Source: Deltaproteobacteria bacterium
Lineage (GTDB): Bacteria; SZUA-79; Acidulodesulfobacterales; Acidulodesulfobacteraceae
Length of the DNA: 64,000 nt
Assembly: GCA_023489335.1 (NCBI GenBank)
Contig: JAMDCP010000018.1
Coordinates: 1 to 64,000 of the forward strand
Direction: 5' to 3'
The position numbers were made by a program, and so were the translations under genes. The notes under the pieces are model-generated. The model was not told where the DNA came from. It did not search any database and was given only the letters and a program-made list of their open reading frames with translations. This document shows, piece after piece, positions 16,141-24,541 of this stretch. Within the stretch, counting starts at the first letter, position 1; each line of letters begins with the position of its first letter.

Positions 16141-16154
16141 GTGATAAATATCAC
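16141..16154. promoter_or_regulatory. CRP/FNR-family palindrome between divergent operons
   Basis: GTGATAAATATCAC is a perfect palindrome of the type GTGA-N6-TCAC bound by CRP/FNR-family regulators (FNR, HcpR, NnrR/DNR). It sits about 120 bp before the hemerythrin start and 90 bp before the lipoyl-protein start, in a 222-bp divergent region. TTATAT-type -10 elements lie about 40 bp away on the minus side, consistent with activation. Confidence 0.65.
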
Positions 16155-16243
16155 AAAAATATAAAAAAAATTATATTAAAATATAATTAAAATTATCGCA
16201 GGCATTTTACTTGCAAATATTAATTATAAAAAGGAGGGCGTAA

Positions 16244-16693
16244 ATGGCTGAAGTACAGGGTTGCGAACTTCCCGAGGATTTGTATTATGATGTCGAAAAG
16301 GACACATGGGCAAAGCCTATAGGTAATAATGTAATTATGCTCGGAATGACCGATGTGGCTCAAACCCAGGCAGGTAAGATTTTGCATGTAACATTTAAAA
16401 AAATAGGCAGTCTTGTTCAAAGAAGGGGCAATACCGCAACAATCGAAAGCGGTAAATGGGTCGGTCCCATTCCGTCCCCCGTTGCGGGCGAAATAGTCGA
16501 GGTTAACGAAGCCCTGTTAAAAGACCCTCTCCTTTTAAATATATCTCCGTATAAAGACGCATGGGTGAGTAAAGTGAAAGCATCCGACTTGGGCGAATTA
16601 AAGAATCTTTTAACCGGCAAAGAAGCGGTGGAAAAATATAGGGAAAAAATAATAAAGGAACAGATTCAATGCATGAGGTGTTCAAGCCAGTAA
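16244..16693 (+). CDS. GcvH-like lipoyl-domain protein
   Basis: The 149-residue protein is a GcvH-type lipoyl carrier: IMLGMTDVAQTQAGKILHV, then TIESGKWVGPIPSPVAGEI with the lipoylation Lys (K71), then VNEALLKDPLLLNISPYKDAWV. The C terminus carries an extra CMRC pair (C143, C146), not usual in glycine-cleavage GcvH. No glycine-cleavage P or T protein is nearby. Instead a thioredoxin-like gene follows, which resembles settings of lipoate-binding proteins in sulfur metabolism, though no heterodisulfide-reductase genes are seen here. GGAGGG lies upstream of the start. Confidence 0.85.
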   Translation: MAEVQGCELPEDLYYDVEKDTWAKPIGNNVIMLGMTDVAQTQAGKILHVTFKKIGSLVQRRGNTATIESGKWVGPIPSPVAGEIVEVNEALLKDPLLLNISPYKDAWVSKVKASDLGELKNLLTGKEAVEKYREKIIKEQIQCMRCSSQ

Positions 16694-16736
16694 TAAATAT
16701 TTCATTAAAATTATTAAATTATCATTATTATAAATT

Positions 16737-17018
16737 ATGGCCGATGAAATTAACAAAATAAAGGCAAAGCATGATGTTATACTCCTTGTCTCCAGGTGGT
16801 GCGAAGAGTGCGTGCCTGCGGATAATGCATGGAAGAGATTATATGAGGAACGCAAGGACTTTAATTACAGGTCTTTAGATGTTTCCGAGCCTGAGGGAAG
16901 ACGGCTTTCCATCGAACTTTACATAAGAAGCGTGCCGTCCACCGTTATCGATGGAAAACTTTCCTATGTCGGAATTCCCACCAAGGAAGATGCCAATGAA
17001 CTGCTCAATTTAGCTTGA
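16737..17018 (+). CDS. Small thioredoxin/glutaredoxin-like protein
   Basis: The 93-residue protein has a thioredoxin fold with the redox pair WCEEC (C22, C25) and a cis-Pro loop in IRSVPSTVIDGKLSYVGIP. The active-site pair CEEC differs from CGPC of thioredoxin and CPYC of glutaredoxin. No signal peptide is visible, so it is cytoplasmic. It follows the lipoyl-protein gene after 43 bp and may reduce the dihydrolipoyl group or the CMRC pair of that protein. That pairing is an inference from position. Confidence 0.8.
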   Translation: MADEINKIKAKHDVILLVSRWCEECVPADNAWKRLYEERKDFNYRSLDVSEPEGRRLSIELYIRSVPSTVIDGKLSYVGIPTKEDANELLNLA

Positions 17019-17147
17019 TTTATCGAAAAATAAAAATGAAAACCCTCAAAAAATAGGGATACCCCCGCCTTTCATTTATTAGATTATCCATATATTTATA
17101 TTATAATATATTATTGTGTAAAATAGTTAAAAATTGTAATTGATTTA

Positions 17148-17171
17148 TTTGTTTTAATATGTTAAAACAAA
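17148..17171. promoter_or_regulatory. Perfect dyad upstream of the DUF302-like gene
   Basis: TTTGTTTTAA (17148-17157) and TTAAAACAAA (17162-17171) form a perfect 10-bp inverted repeat with a 4-bp spacer, 42 bp before the start codon. It lies in the 195-bp AT-rich gap after the thioredoxin gene. An operator in the leader or core promoter is likely. Confidence 0.55.
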
Positions 17172-17213
17172 ACCAAAATTAATTTATTTTAAACTTAAAC
17201 GGAGGGAGTTATT

Positions 17214-18209
17214 ATGAGATTTTTTAAACGAAAACTATTGTTAACCCTGGCCTTGGGTTTTTTATTCATATTTATAGGTTCGGTTAATGTGTTCGCGGCG
17301 ACCTACGGCGTATTTACCCGGGTTGCCGTCAATGTTCCAGGAAGCCTTTCATCTGTTGTCCATAATATTAAATCTGCCTTGAATCATGCGGATTGGAAGG
17401 TTGTTGGAACGACTAATATATCTCTTCCAAAAAGTGATACTCATAAAGCAATCGTCATAGCCGCAACGAACAGCGTCTATGATAAATATATGGTCGATAA
17501 CGGCAACAATCCGGCGGCCGCTTTCGGACTTCCGTTAAGGGTAGAGGTCTATACCACGCCGGCACAGGGCACTGTCGTCAGCATGGTAAATTTACCTGCT
17601 TTAGCAAGGACATTTTCAGGGAATTCTTATGTAGATTATGCAATTGAAGTAAATAATATGTTAAAGCATACCATAAGGGGCGCGGTAGGCGGCACCCCTT
17701 CAAATCTGCAATACGGCCCGATGAGAAGCGGGAGATTTCCCGGCGGTATCGGCGGCGGTTCTTTTCCCGGCAGTATTGACCAGATATCGAACTATTCGGG
17801 CAGTACCGATTCTAATTTAAGGGGCGTCGCAAAATTAGTAGAAACGGGAATTAGCCATAATAACGGCGGGTGGCGGTTAGTTTACGAGATAAGTAAACCA
17901 CAGATAGGTTTTATAGAATTTGGCGTTACAAGGAATTCGACCGAAAGGCATTCTATAGAGATTGATAGCGGCGCAAGGGCAACCTCTACATATAAAACTC
18001 CTGGAATAGACCATGGCGCATCTTTTCCAATAGAGATACTTGTTTATAGGGATGGAAATTATACCGATGTGTCGATACTCGGCGAGATGTGGAGAATGAA
18101 GTATTATTTTGCTGATGCGGGAATGCTGGCATTTATGACTCATATGGGAATGCCGGGTTCCATACAGGGTTCTTTAAAACAGATGATTTTATACGGATTG
18201 GCATACTAA
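17214..18209 (+). CDS. Secreted protein with two DUF302-like domains
   Basis: The 331-residue protein has a signal peptide (KRKLLLTLALGFLFIFIGSV, cleavage after VFA at about residue 28). The first half (YGVFTRVAVNVPGSLSSVVH, then LRVEVYTTPAQGTVVSMVNL and PALARTF) resembles DUF302, and the second half repeats a similar arrangement (FPIEILVYRDGNYTDVSILG, then MWRMKYYFADAGMLAF). A Gly/Ser-rich linker (GGIGGGSFPGS) joins them. The function of DUF302 is unknown. GGAGGG precedes the start. The gene stands alone between a dyad-containing promoter and a strong terminator. Confidence 0.7.
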   Translation: MRFFKRKLLLTLALGFLFIFIGSVNVFAATYGVFTRVAVNVPGSLSSVVHNIKSALNHADWKVVGTTNISLPKSDTHKAIVIAATNSVYDKYMVDNGNNPAAAFGLPLRVEVYTTPAQGTVVSMVNLPALARTFSGNSYVDYAIEVNNMLKHTIRGAVGGTPSNLQYGPMRSGRFPGGIGGGSFPGSIDQISNYSGSTDSNLRGVAKLVETGISHNNGGWRLVYEISKPQIGFIEFGVTRNSTERHSIEIDSGARATSTYKTPGIDHGASFPIEILVYRDGNYTDVSILGEMWRMKYYFADAGMLAFMTHMGMPGSIQGSLKQMILYGLAY

Positions 18210-18290
18210 ATTTTATGAAAATTTTATGAAACGGGCTTTAATTCCCTCGCCATGCGGCAGGGGAGTTTGAGGCGGCTACGCAAATATATC

Positions 18291-18327
18291 AGCCCTGCCT
18301 CCCGATAATAAGTCGGGCGGCAGGGCT
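18291..18327. terminator. Strong bidirectional terminator
   Basis: AGCCCTGCC and GGCAGGGCT form the outer stem and CCCGA with TCGGG the inner stem, about 14-15 bp in total around a 7-nt loop. It lies between the DUF302-like gene (+) and the nrdJ end (-), so it probably ends both transcripts. Confidence 0.8.
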
Positions 18328-18342
18328 CTTGTGATTATAAAC

Positions 18343-20835
18343 TTATCCGCAATCCGAGTATCCGCAATCGAGGCATACCGTGCAGCCTTCCGCATGTTTT
18401 AAATTGGAACCGCCGCACATTGGGCAGGCGCCCCTTCCCTGAATTTTGTATGTATCCGTATGACTGCTTTGAAGGTTTTTATGGGATATTTTCAGGCTTC
18501 CATTTTCCAACAGGCTTTTTTCCAGCGCTTTTCCGATAGCATCAGCGCATGAGTATATTATGTTATCGCCGAAGCCGTGCGGTATATTACATCTAATACC
18601 TTTTAACTGGTTTATTATTTCTTCCGTGTCTATTCCAGACCTTAAAGCTAAACTTACCATTCTGCCGGTTGATTCGGTTTGAGATTGTGCGCAGCCGCCG
18701 GATTTGCCGATAGAGTTAAATATTTCAAAAGGCCTTCCGTTTTCGTCATAATTTATCGTTACATATAAAGGGCCGCAGCCGGTTATTGTTTTAATCGTAA
18801 CTCCATGTATAATATCTGGCCTTTTTCTAGGTTCGATCCTTTTTTCACCTTCCTTCTTTTCTTTACCTGCATTATTATCTACGGCGCTTTTGTTTTCAAC
18901 GATAGGAACGATAGATTTGATGTCGATAGGTTCCTGTACCGGAGAACCGCATACCGGGCACCTATATTTGCCGTTTACAGATGGACCCGTCGTTAAAACC
19001 TGTTCCCTCGATCCGTCCCTGTAAACAGTAATACCTTTCAAATTGAGATTATACGCAAGCAGATATACCTCTTTAATATCTTCTTTTTTTGCCGAGTTTG
19101 GAAAATTTACGGTTTTACTGACAGCGTTGTCCGTATATTTTTGAAATGCCGCTTGAAGCATAACATGCCATTTTGGCGTAATATCGTGCGAGGTTATAAA
19201 TATGCGGCTTAAATATTCATAGGTTTCGGGGTTTAGCAAATTGGGTGGTAAATCCTTATAAGAGTGTCCAAGATTACCGTTCTTAACGACAAAATCTATA
19301 AGTTCATTTGAATAAACGCCTAAATCTTCCAATATATTTTTAAAATTTTTATCGGTTTCTATTAAAGTTTGATTGTCTAAGACGTGCCTTTCATAAGCCA
19401 ATGCAAATAACGGTTCTATTCCGCTGGACGCCCCGGCAATTATGCTTATTGTGCCGGTTGGGGCAATAGTTGTGGTTGTTCCGTTTCTCATGGCTTTATA
19501 ACCCTTTTCTTTCCAGACGGAGCCTTTAAAATTAGGAAAACTGCCCCTGATCATTCCCAGCTCTTCCGATTTTAATTTTGATTCCTTATCTATAAAACCC
19601 ATTATTTTTTCGGCTACTTTAAGCGCCAGGTCGCTATTATAGGGTATCCCCAATTTTATAAGCGTATCGGCATATCCCATAATTCCCAGTCCTATTTTTC
19701 TATTGGAAAGCGTCATCTGTTTTATTTTTTCGATTGGGTAATGATTTTTGTCTATTACATTGTCTAAGAAATGAACCGCCGTGCGTACGGTTTTTTTAAG
19801 CGCCTCAAAGTCGATAATATCGAGGTAATAAGGCAGGATAACTTCAGGTTTTTCGTTAAGCCTTTTTAACGCCTCTTTATAATTAAATTTGCCTTTTTTG
19901 TTTTCATCTCCTTTTATGAATTTTCTAAGATTAATGGAACCCAAATTACAGGATTCGTAAGCAACTAAAGGCTGCTCGCCGCATGGATTAGTCGCCTCGA
20001 TTTTGCCGGCTTTAGGAATAGGGTTAAGTTTGTTTATCCTGTCTATAAAGATAATTCCGGGTTCTCCGCTGGACCATGCCATTTCTACAATCAAATCGAA
20101 AACTTCTTTTGCGTTAAGATGTTTAACGATTTCATTGTTTCTCGGGTTTATCAACGGATAATCTTCGTTTTTAATAACGCGGCCCATAAAATCTTCCGTG
20201 ATTGCAACGGATATGTTAAAATTGTTAAGTTTTGAGGTATCTTTTTTAGAAGAGATAAAGTCCAATATGTCCGGGTGGTCTATCCTTAAAATGCCCATAT
20301 TGGCGCCTCTTCTTGTCCCCCCTTGTTTTATCGCCTCCGTTGCGCTGTTAAATACCTGCATAAATGAAACAGGGCCGCTTGACACGCCTTTTGTGGAGTG
20401 AACCGTATCATTTTTTGGCCTTAAATTAGAAAAAGAAAAACCTGTGCCGCCGCCGCTCTGGTGTATTAGCGCGGTATTTTTTATTGTTTCGAAAATCGAT
20501 TCCATAGAATCTTCGATTGGAAGCACAAAACAGGCGGAAAGCTGCTGCAGCGGCCTTCCCGCATTCATAAGCGTGGGAGAGTTAGGTAAAAAGCGTAAAC
20601 TTGACATCTCTTCGTAAAATTCTTCGGTTATTTTATCGATATCCTTTTTGGTTTTGCCGTAATTTAAATCGGCTTCGGAGATGTTTTTTGACACTCTTTT
20701 AAACATTCCAGATATCGTTTCGATAATTTCGCCCTTTTCATCCTTTGCCAGATATCTCTTCTTTAAAACCGTTATCCCATTTTCGGAAAAGCTTTTTATA
20801 AGCGGGTCATTAAGCAGGTCATTTTTATCTTTCAT
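18343..20835 (-). CDS. nrdJ: Adenosylcobalamin-dependent ribonucleotide reductase
   Basis: The 830-residue class II enzyme reduces ribonucleotides to deoxyribonucleotides without oxygen. Class II signatures are present: FVLPIEDSMESIFETIKNTA, SGGGTGFSFSNLRP, KQGGTRRGANMGIL, and the catalytic NPCGEQPLVAYESCNLGSIN. The C terminus has a zinc-ribbon CPMCGG, then CTVCLDCGYSDCG with the likely redox-shuttle cysteines. Length fits vitamin B12-dependent enzymes. No NrdA, NrdB or NrdD is in the window. GGGGAGG precedes the start. Possible NrdR boxes lie 60-100 bp upstream; no cobalamin riboswitch is recognised. Confidence 0.96.
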   Translation of the reverse strand: MKDKNDLLNDPLIKSFSENGITVLKKRYLAKDEKGEIIETISGMFKRVSKNISEADLNYGKTKKDIDKITEEFYEEMSSLRFLPNSPTLMNAGRPLQQLSACFVLPIEDSMESIFETIKNTALIHQSGGGTGFSFSNLRPKNDTVHSTKGVSSGPVSFMQVFNSATEAIKQGGTRRGANMGILRIDHPDILDFISSKKDTSKLNNFNISVAITEDFMGRVIKNEDYPLINPRNNEIVKHLNAKEVFDLIVEMAWSSGEPGIIFIDRINKLNPIPKAGKIEATNPCGEQPLVAYESCNLGSINLRKFIKGDENKKGKFNYKEALKRLNEKPEVILPYYLDIIDFEALKKTVRTAVHFLDNVIDKNHYPIEKIKQMTLSNRKIGLGIMGYADTLIKLGIPYNSDLALKVAEKIMGFIDKESKLKSEELGMIRGSFPNFKGSVWKEKGYKAMRNGTTTTIAPTGTISIIAGASSGIEPLFALAYERHVLDNQTLIETDKNFKNILEDLGVYSNELIDFVVKNGNLGHSYKDLPPNLLNPETYEYLSRIFITSHDITPKWHVMLQAAFQKYTDNAVSKTVNFPNSAKKEDIKEVYLLAYNLNLKGITVYRDGSREQVLTTGPSVNGKYRCPVCGSPVQEPIDIKSIVPIVENKSAVDNNAGKEKKEGEKRIEPRKRPDIIHGVTIKTITGCGPLYVTINYDENGRPFEIFNSIGKSGGCAQSQTESTGRMVSLALRSGIDTEEIINQLKGIRCNIPHGFGDNIIYSCADAIGKALEKSLLENGSLKISHKNLQSSHTDTYKIQGRGACPMCGGSNLKHAEGCTVCLDCGYSDCG

Positions 20836-20894
20836 CTCTACCTCCCCTTATATTTATTTTAATAAATGTTTAATTTTAAAAATTTTTATAATTA

Positions 20895-20937
20895 ACAATA
20901 TGTAGATATTTTTTTTATTTCTATACAATATATTGTA
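20895..20937. promoter_or_regulatory. nrdJ: Candidate tandem NrdR boxes upstream of nrdJ
   Basis: TACAATATATTGTA (20924-20937) is a perfect palindrome of the NrdR-box type. A second, degenerate copy starting ACAATATGTAGA (20895-20906) lies exactly 30 bp away, three helical turns. Paired boxes with this spacing are the norm for the NrdR repressor of ribonucleotide reductase genes. Confidence 0.6.
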
Positions 20938-21104
20938 ATTTATCTTTTGTCAATATCTTTTTTTATCTTTTTTTAAGCACCGTTTTTAATTGTAAATCAT
21001 TAAAAAAAGTTTTATAATTTTAAAATATGGCTAAGAAATAATAAATAAAATAATAAATAATAAGAAATACATAAAAATTGCAAGGGGGATATTAAAATAA
21101 AATA

Positions 21105-21809
21105 ATGCATAGCTTAAATTACCTGCATGGTATGAATATTTTAACCCACATTCTAAGCACAAACATCGTTGTAAAATTAGTCCTTTTAATTCTATTTTTT
21201 TTCTCTTTAACATCATGGGCAATTATTTTTTATAAATTAAATTATCTTAATAAAGCAAAAAAAGAAGACAAAGAGTTTCTCGATTTATTTTGGGAATCGA
21301 AAAGATTGGATTATGTTTATACGGCTGCCAAAAATTTTAATTATAGTCCGATAGCCTCTATGTTTAATGCTACATACAAAGAGCTTGTGGATATTAAAAA
21401 AAAATCGGAAGAGAAGGATAAGCTTTTTGGTAAAGAAAATAACGGAGAGAATCAAGCATATATAGAAAGGGCTTTAAAAAAATCGCAACTCTCGTCCATT
21501 GCAAAACTCGAGATGTCCCTTCCATTTTTAGCGACGGTCGGTTCCACCGCCCCGTTTATAGGCTTATTTGGAACGGTTTGGGGCATAATGACATCATTCG
21601 AAAGCATAGAAAAGGCAGGGACAGCCGGCTTGGCGATTGTCGCTCCCGGTATTGCGGATTCGCTTATTGCGACTGCGGCAGGTCTTTTTGCGGCAATTCC
21701 CGCCGTTATTGCATATAACTATTATTCAAACAAGGTAAGAGTGATAGCTAACGGGACAATCGATTTTGCCTATGAATTTATGACAATAATCGAAAGGCAG
21801 ATTCTATAG
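21105..21809 (+). CDS. tolQ: Tol system proton-channel subunit TolQ
   Basis: The 234-residue MotA/TolQ/ExbB-family protein has an N-terminal membrane helix (KLVLLILFFFSLTSWAIIFY), a cytoplasmic domain, and two more helices around LPFLATVGSTAPFIGLFGTV and SLIATAAGLFAAIPAVIAY. The conserved GSTAPFIGLFGTVWGIM block is diagnostic. With TolR it converts proton motive force into envelope work. AAGGGGG lies rather far (about 17 bp) upstream of the ATG used here; an internal ATG at 21132 is an alternative. It opens the tol operon, divergent from nrdJ. Confidence 0.93.
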   Translation: MHSLNYLHGMNILTHILSTNIVVKLVLLILFFFSLTSWAIIFYKLNYLNKAKKEDKEFLDLFWESKRLDYVYTAAKNFNYSPIASMFNATYKELVDIKKKSEEKDKLFGKENNGENQAYIERALKKSQLSSIAKLEMSLPFLATVGSTAPFIGLFGTVWGIMTSFESIEKAGTAGLAIVAPGIADSLIATAAGLFAAIPAVIAYNYYSNKVRVIANGTIDFAYEFMTIIERQIL

Positions 21810-21818
21810 TAAATAATT

Positions 21819-22253
21819 ATGTTTACATCTTTTGAAGGTAGAGACGACAAAAAAAGTTTTTCTTCCGGCTATAAGCTTATGTCGGATATAAACATCACTC
21901 CATTTGTCGATGTAATGCTTGTTCTTCTTGTTATATTCATGGTAACTGCGCCGATATTGGTCCATGGAATAAAGGTTCATTTGCCGGCGGCAAAGGCGCG
22001 GGCATTAAAAGCTCCGGAAAAAACAATAGTAGTTTCGGTTACTTCGGGCAGGGAGGTTTATATAAACAACTTGAGAGTGAGCCTTCCCCTTTTAACCCAA
22101 AAGTTAAGCGTTTTATACAGAAACAGGAGAGATAAGCAGATATTTCTCAAGGCAAGTTCAGCCCTGCCTTACGGCTATGTAATAAGGATAATGTCTGCAA
22201 TAAAAGATGCGGGCATAACAAAAATCGGCATGGTAACGGCAAATCTTAAATAA
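21819..22253 (+). CDS. tolR: TolR/ExbD-type biopolymer transport protein
   Basis: The 144-residue protein has a short cytoplasmic N terminus, one membrane helix and a periplasmic domain. The helix contains the essential Asp of the family in DINITPFVDVMLVLLVIFMV. The periplasmic part (EVYINNLRVSLPLL, then ALPYGYVIRIMSAIKDAG) fits the ExbD/TolR fold. It lies 9 bp after tolQ. Assignment to TolR rather than ExbD rests on the tolQ-tolR-tolA-tolB order. Confidence 0.92.
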   Translation: MFTSFEGRDDKKSFSSGYKLMSDINITPFVDVMLVLLVIFMVTAPILVHGIKVHLPAAKARALKAPEKTIVVSVTSGREVYINNLRVSLPLLTQKLSVLYRNRRDKQIFLKASSALPYGYVIRIMSAIKDAGITKIGMVTANLK

Positions 22254-22270
22254 TTAACATATTAAATGAA

Positions 22271-23062
22271 GTGAAAATCGTGCTGCGCTCAATGTTTAAT
22301 GAAAATCGAAGCGGAATCGGAAAATATTATATATATTCAATTTTATTTCATGCAGTTTTAATCGGTTTAATAGTTTATCTGGGGATAAGGTTTAGACCGG
22401 AAATAGAGTCCATCGGCTCGAAGGTGGTTGTCAGCGTAGTAAGCAGCGTTCCGGGGCCGCCCGCTTCTATTAAAGCGATATTAAAACCGCCTGCGCCAAA
22501 GGTTAAAAGGCAAATTATAAGCAAGCCCGCTCCGGCAAAAAAACCTGTGCAATTGCCCGTTACCAAAACGCCTGCTTCTATGGTTTATCCAAAAAAGGTT
22601 CTGCCGAAGCCCGTTCCGGTTAAAAGGTATGTTAAGAGGCAAGTCCCCGTTCCCGCGGTTAATTCCAGCGTCTATACGAATTTACATAACATGGTAAGCC
22701 TTAATAATGCGTATAGCAAGGTTCAGGAATCTTTGATCAGGGGAAATATCCATAAATTTCAAGGTTATGTCAATAAGATAGTGTCGATTATCATGTCCCA
22801 TTTTAATATTTCTCTTTCCAAATATTTGCGCTATAAGTCCGTGGTCGCCATTCAAATATCTGCTTCGGGAAGGATTTACGGCGTCAGGCTTGCCAAATCT
22901 TCTGGTAACGGCTATTTCGATTCCCAATCGATAGAGGCTGTAAAATTATCAAGCCCGTTACCCCCGCCGCCCAAAGGATTTATGAGCTTTATAAACTCTA
23001 AGAACGCAGGCGAGGGTGCATTAATAGTTTTTAATCCAAGAGAGATTCTAAAAAATAAGTAA
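22271..23062 (+). CDS. tolA: TolA/TonB-like energy transducer
   Basis: The 263-residue protein has an N-terminal membrane anchor (YYIYSILFHAVLIGLIVYLG with the Ser and His typical of TolA/TonB helices), a Pro/Lys/Val-rich periplasmic spacer at about residues 60-130, and a C-terminal domain resembling TonB_C/TolA_III (VVAIQISASGRIYGVRLAKS, then SPLPPPPKGF). It is shorter than E. coli TolA (421 residues) and lacks its long Ala/Lys helix. The start is uncertain: GTG at 22271 is used, and ATG at 22292 is possible. Position between tolR and tolB favours TolA. Confidence 0.8.
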   Translation: MKIVLRSMFNENRSGIGKYYIYSILFHAVLIGLIVYLGIRFRPEIESIGSKVVVSVVSSVPGPPASIKAILKPPAPKVKRQIISKPAPAKKPVQLPVTKTPASMVYPKKVLPKPVPVKRYVKRQVPVPAVNSSVYTNLHNMVSLNNAYSKVQESLIRGNIHKFQGYVNKIVSIIMSHFNISLSKYLRYKSVVAIQISASGRIYGVRLAKSSGNGYFDSQSIEAVKLSSPLPPPPKGFMSFINSKNAGEGALIVFNPREILKNK

Positions 23063-23097
23063 TATTATAATATAATGGAGGAATAAGGCGGGCAAAA

Positions 23098-24477
23098 ATG
23101 TTTAAATTTAAACTTAACGATTCTTGCGGGTATAAGGTTTTTTACGCCATATTAGCATCTTTGACGGTTTTATTTTCTTTATTTTTATTTCCGGTAAATT
23201 CTTACGCAAAGATATATATAAATATTTATGCCGCAAGAATTAAAAAAGTCAGGGTTGCCGTTCCTAACTTTAAAAATATTTCAAGGTACAGGCAGCATCA
23301 AAAGATTGCAAAAAGTGCTGCCCGCATAATCAGGCACGACCTTTCCGTTATCGGATATTTTCATGTGGTAAATCCGCTTTCGTATCTTGAAAACTCCCAA
23401 GATGCCCCTATAAATGTTAATAAAATAGACTTTACAAACTGGAGCGTGTTAAATGCGCAATATTTGATAAACGGCGAATATAAAACGGAAAACGGCATTA
23501 TAAAAATTAAAGCAAATCTTATAAGCATCTATTCTCAAAAATTACTTTTTACCGAGAAATTAGAAGGACATAATAAACAATACAGGTATCTGGCAAATAA
23601 GTTTGCCGACGGTATATTGAAATTTTTAACGGGGCTCAAGGGGCCGTTTACGACAAAAGTATTCTTTGTCGGGGAACAGGACGGCGCAAAAAATATTTTT
23701 ATGATGGATTTCGGCGGACACAGGGTTAAAAGAATTACAAATAACCCGTCGATTAATATATTTCCGCATCCGTCACCTAACGGCAATAAGGTTGCCTATA
23801 TTTCTTTTAAAGACGGCAATCCCGCAATTTTTATTAAAAATTTAAATACCGGCAGAACTGCAAGGCTTAGCCTTCCCGGGCCTGCCGATTATGTTTCCTG
23901 GTCGCCTAAAGGAAATAAGCTGGCCATAGCGCTTACTCCTGACCATTACAATACCGAGATATATACTATTAATATAAAGGGAGGGAATCTTAAACAGCTG
24001 ACTTACACTGACGGCATTAACACATCTCCGTCGTTTTCCCCAGGCGGAAATAGAATTGCCTTCGTGTCAAACCGGGGAGGAAGCCCTCAAATTTACATAA
24101 TGAATTCTGACGGAAGCGACCAGCATAGAATTACTTATAATAATAGTTATTATAATACGAGCCCTGCATGGTCGCCTAACGGGAAAAAGATAGCTTTTGC
24201 CTCATTCGTAAACGGCGCTCTTCAAGTGTGCATTATGAATACGGACGGAACGGATGAAAGGCAGATTACCGATACGCCGTATAGCGCCCAGCATCCTGCA
24301 TGGACAAGGGATTCAAGAATAATTACCTTTGATACCGAGATTGCCGGAAGACAGGAATTATTTATGATAGATGTGAACGAAAGCGGCATGATGAGGCTGA
24401 TGCCCCGCCTGTTTCCAGAAATGCAAAATTATTACAGTCCCGAGTGGACATTAAAATCATCTTACCCGCCTTATTGA
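23098..24477 (+). CDS. tolB: Tol-Pal system beta-propeller protein TolB
   Basis: The 459-residue periplasmic protein starts with a signal peptide (cleavage near SYAK, residue 38). The N-terminal TolB domain (VRVAVPNFKN to about residue 175) is followed by a beta-propeller of PD40-type repeats, with repeated blocks such as IFMMDFGG, PHPSPNGNKVAYIS, PSFSPGGNRIAFVS and PAWSPNGKKIAFAS. TolB links TolA and Pal in outer-membrane constriction. GGAGG lies upstream. No pal gene follows, which is unusual. Confidence 0.95.
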   Translation: MFKFKLNDSCGYKVFYAILASLTVLFSLFLFPVNSYAKIYINIYAARIKKVRVAVPNFKNISRYRQHQKIAKSAARIIRHDLSVIGYFHVVNPLSYLENSQDAPINVNKIDFTNWSVLNAQYLINGEYKTENGIIKIKANLISIYSQKLLFTEKLEGHNKQYRYLANKFADGILKFLTGLKGPFTTKVFFVGEQDGAKNIFMMDFGGHRVKRITNNPSINIFPHPSPNGNKVAYISFKDGNPAIFIKNLNTGRTARLSLPGPADYVSWSPKGNKLAIALTPDHYNTEIYTINIKGGNLKQLTYTDGINTSPSFSPGGNRIAFVSNRGGSPQIYIMNSDGSDQHRITYNNSYYNTSPAWSPNGKKIAFASFVNGALQVCIMNTDGTDERQITDTPYSAQHPAWTRDSRIITFDTEIAGRQELFMIDVNESGMMRLMPRLFPEMQNYYSPEWTLKSSYPPY

Positions 24478-24541
24478 AAAATATCGCTTTATATGATAAA
24501 GTCAATGTAATATTTATAATATAATACGAGGGCATTGCATT

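Noticed and set aside
18243-18264. Second hairpin before the main terminator after the DUF302-like gene
   Set aside because: Pairing is imperfect with mismatches, and the adjacent 18291-18327 stem is far stronger.
20836-21104. Possible cobalamin riboswitch upstream of nrdJ
   Set aside because: The gap is nearly all A and T with no B12-box or structured GC stems; NrdR-type palindromes explain regulation better.
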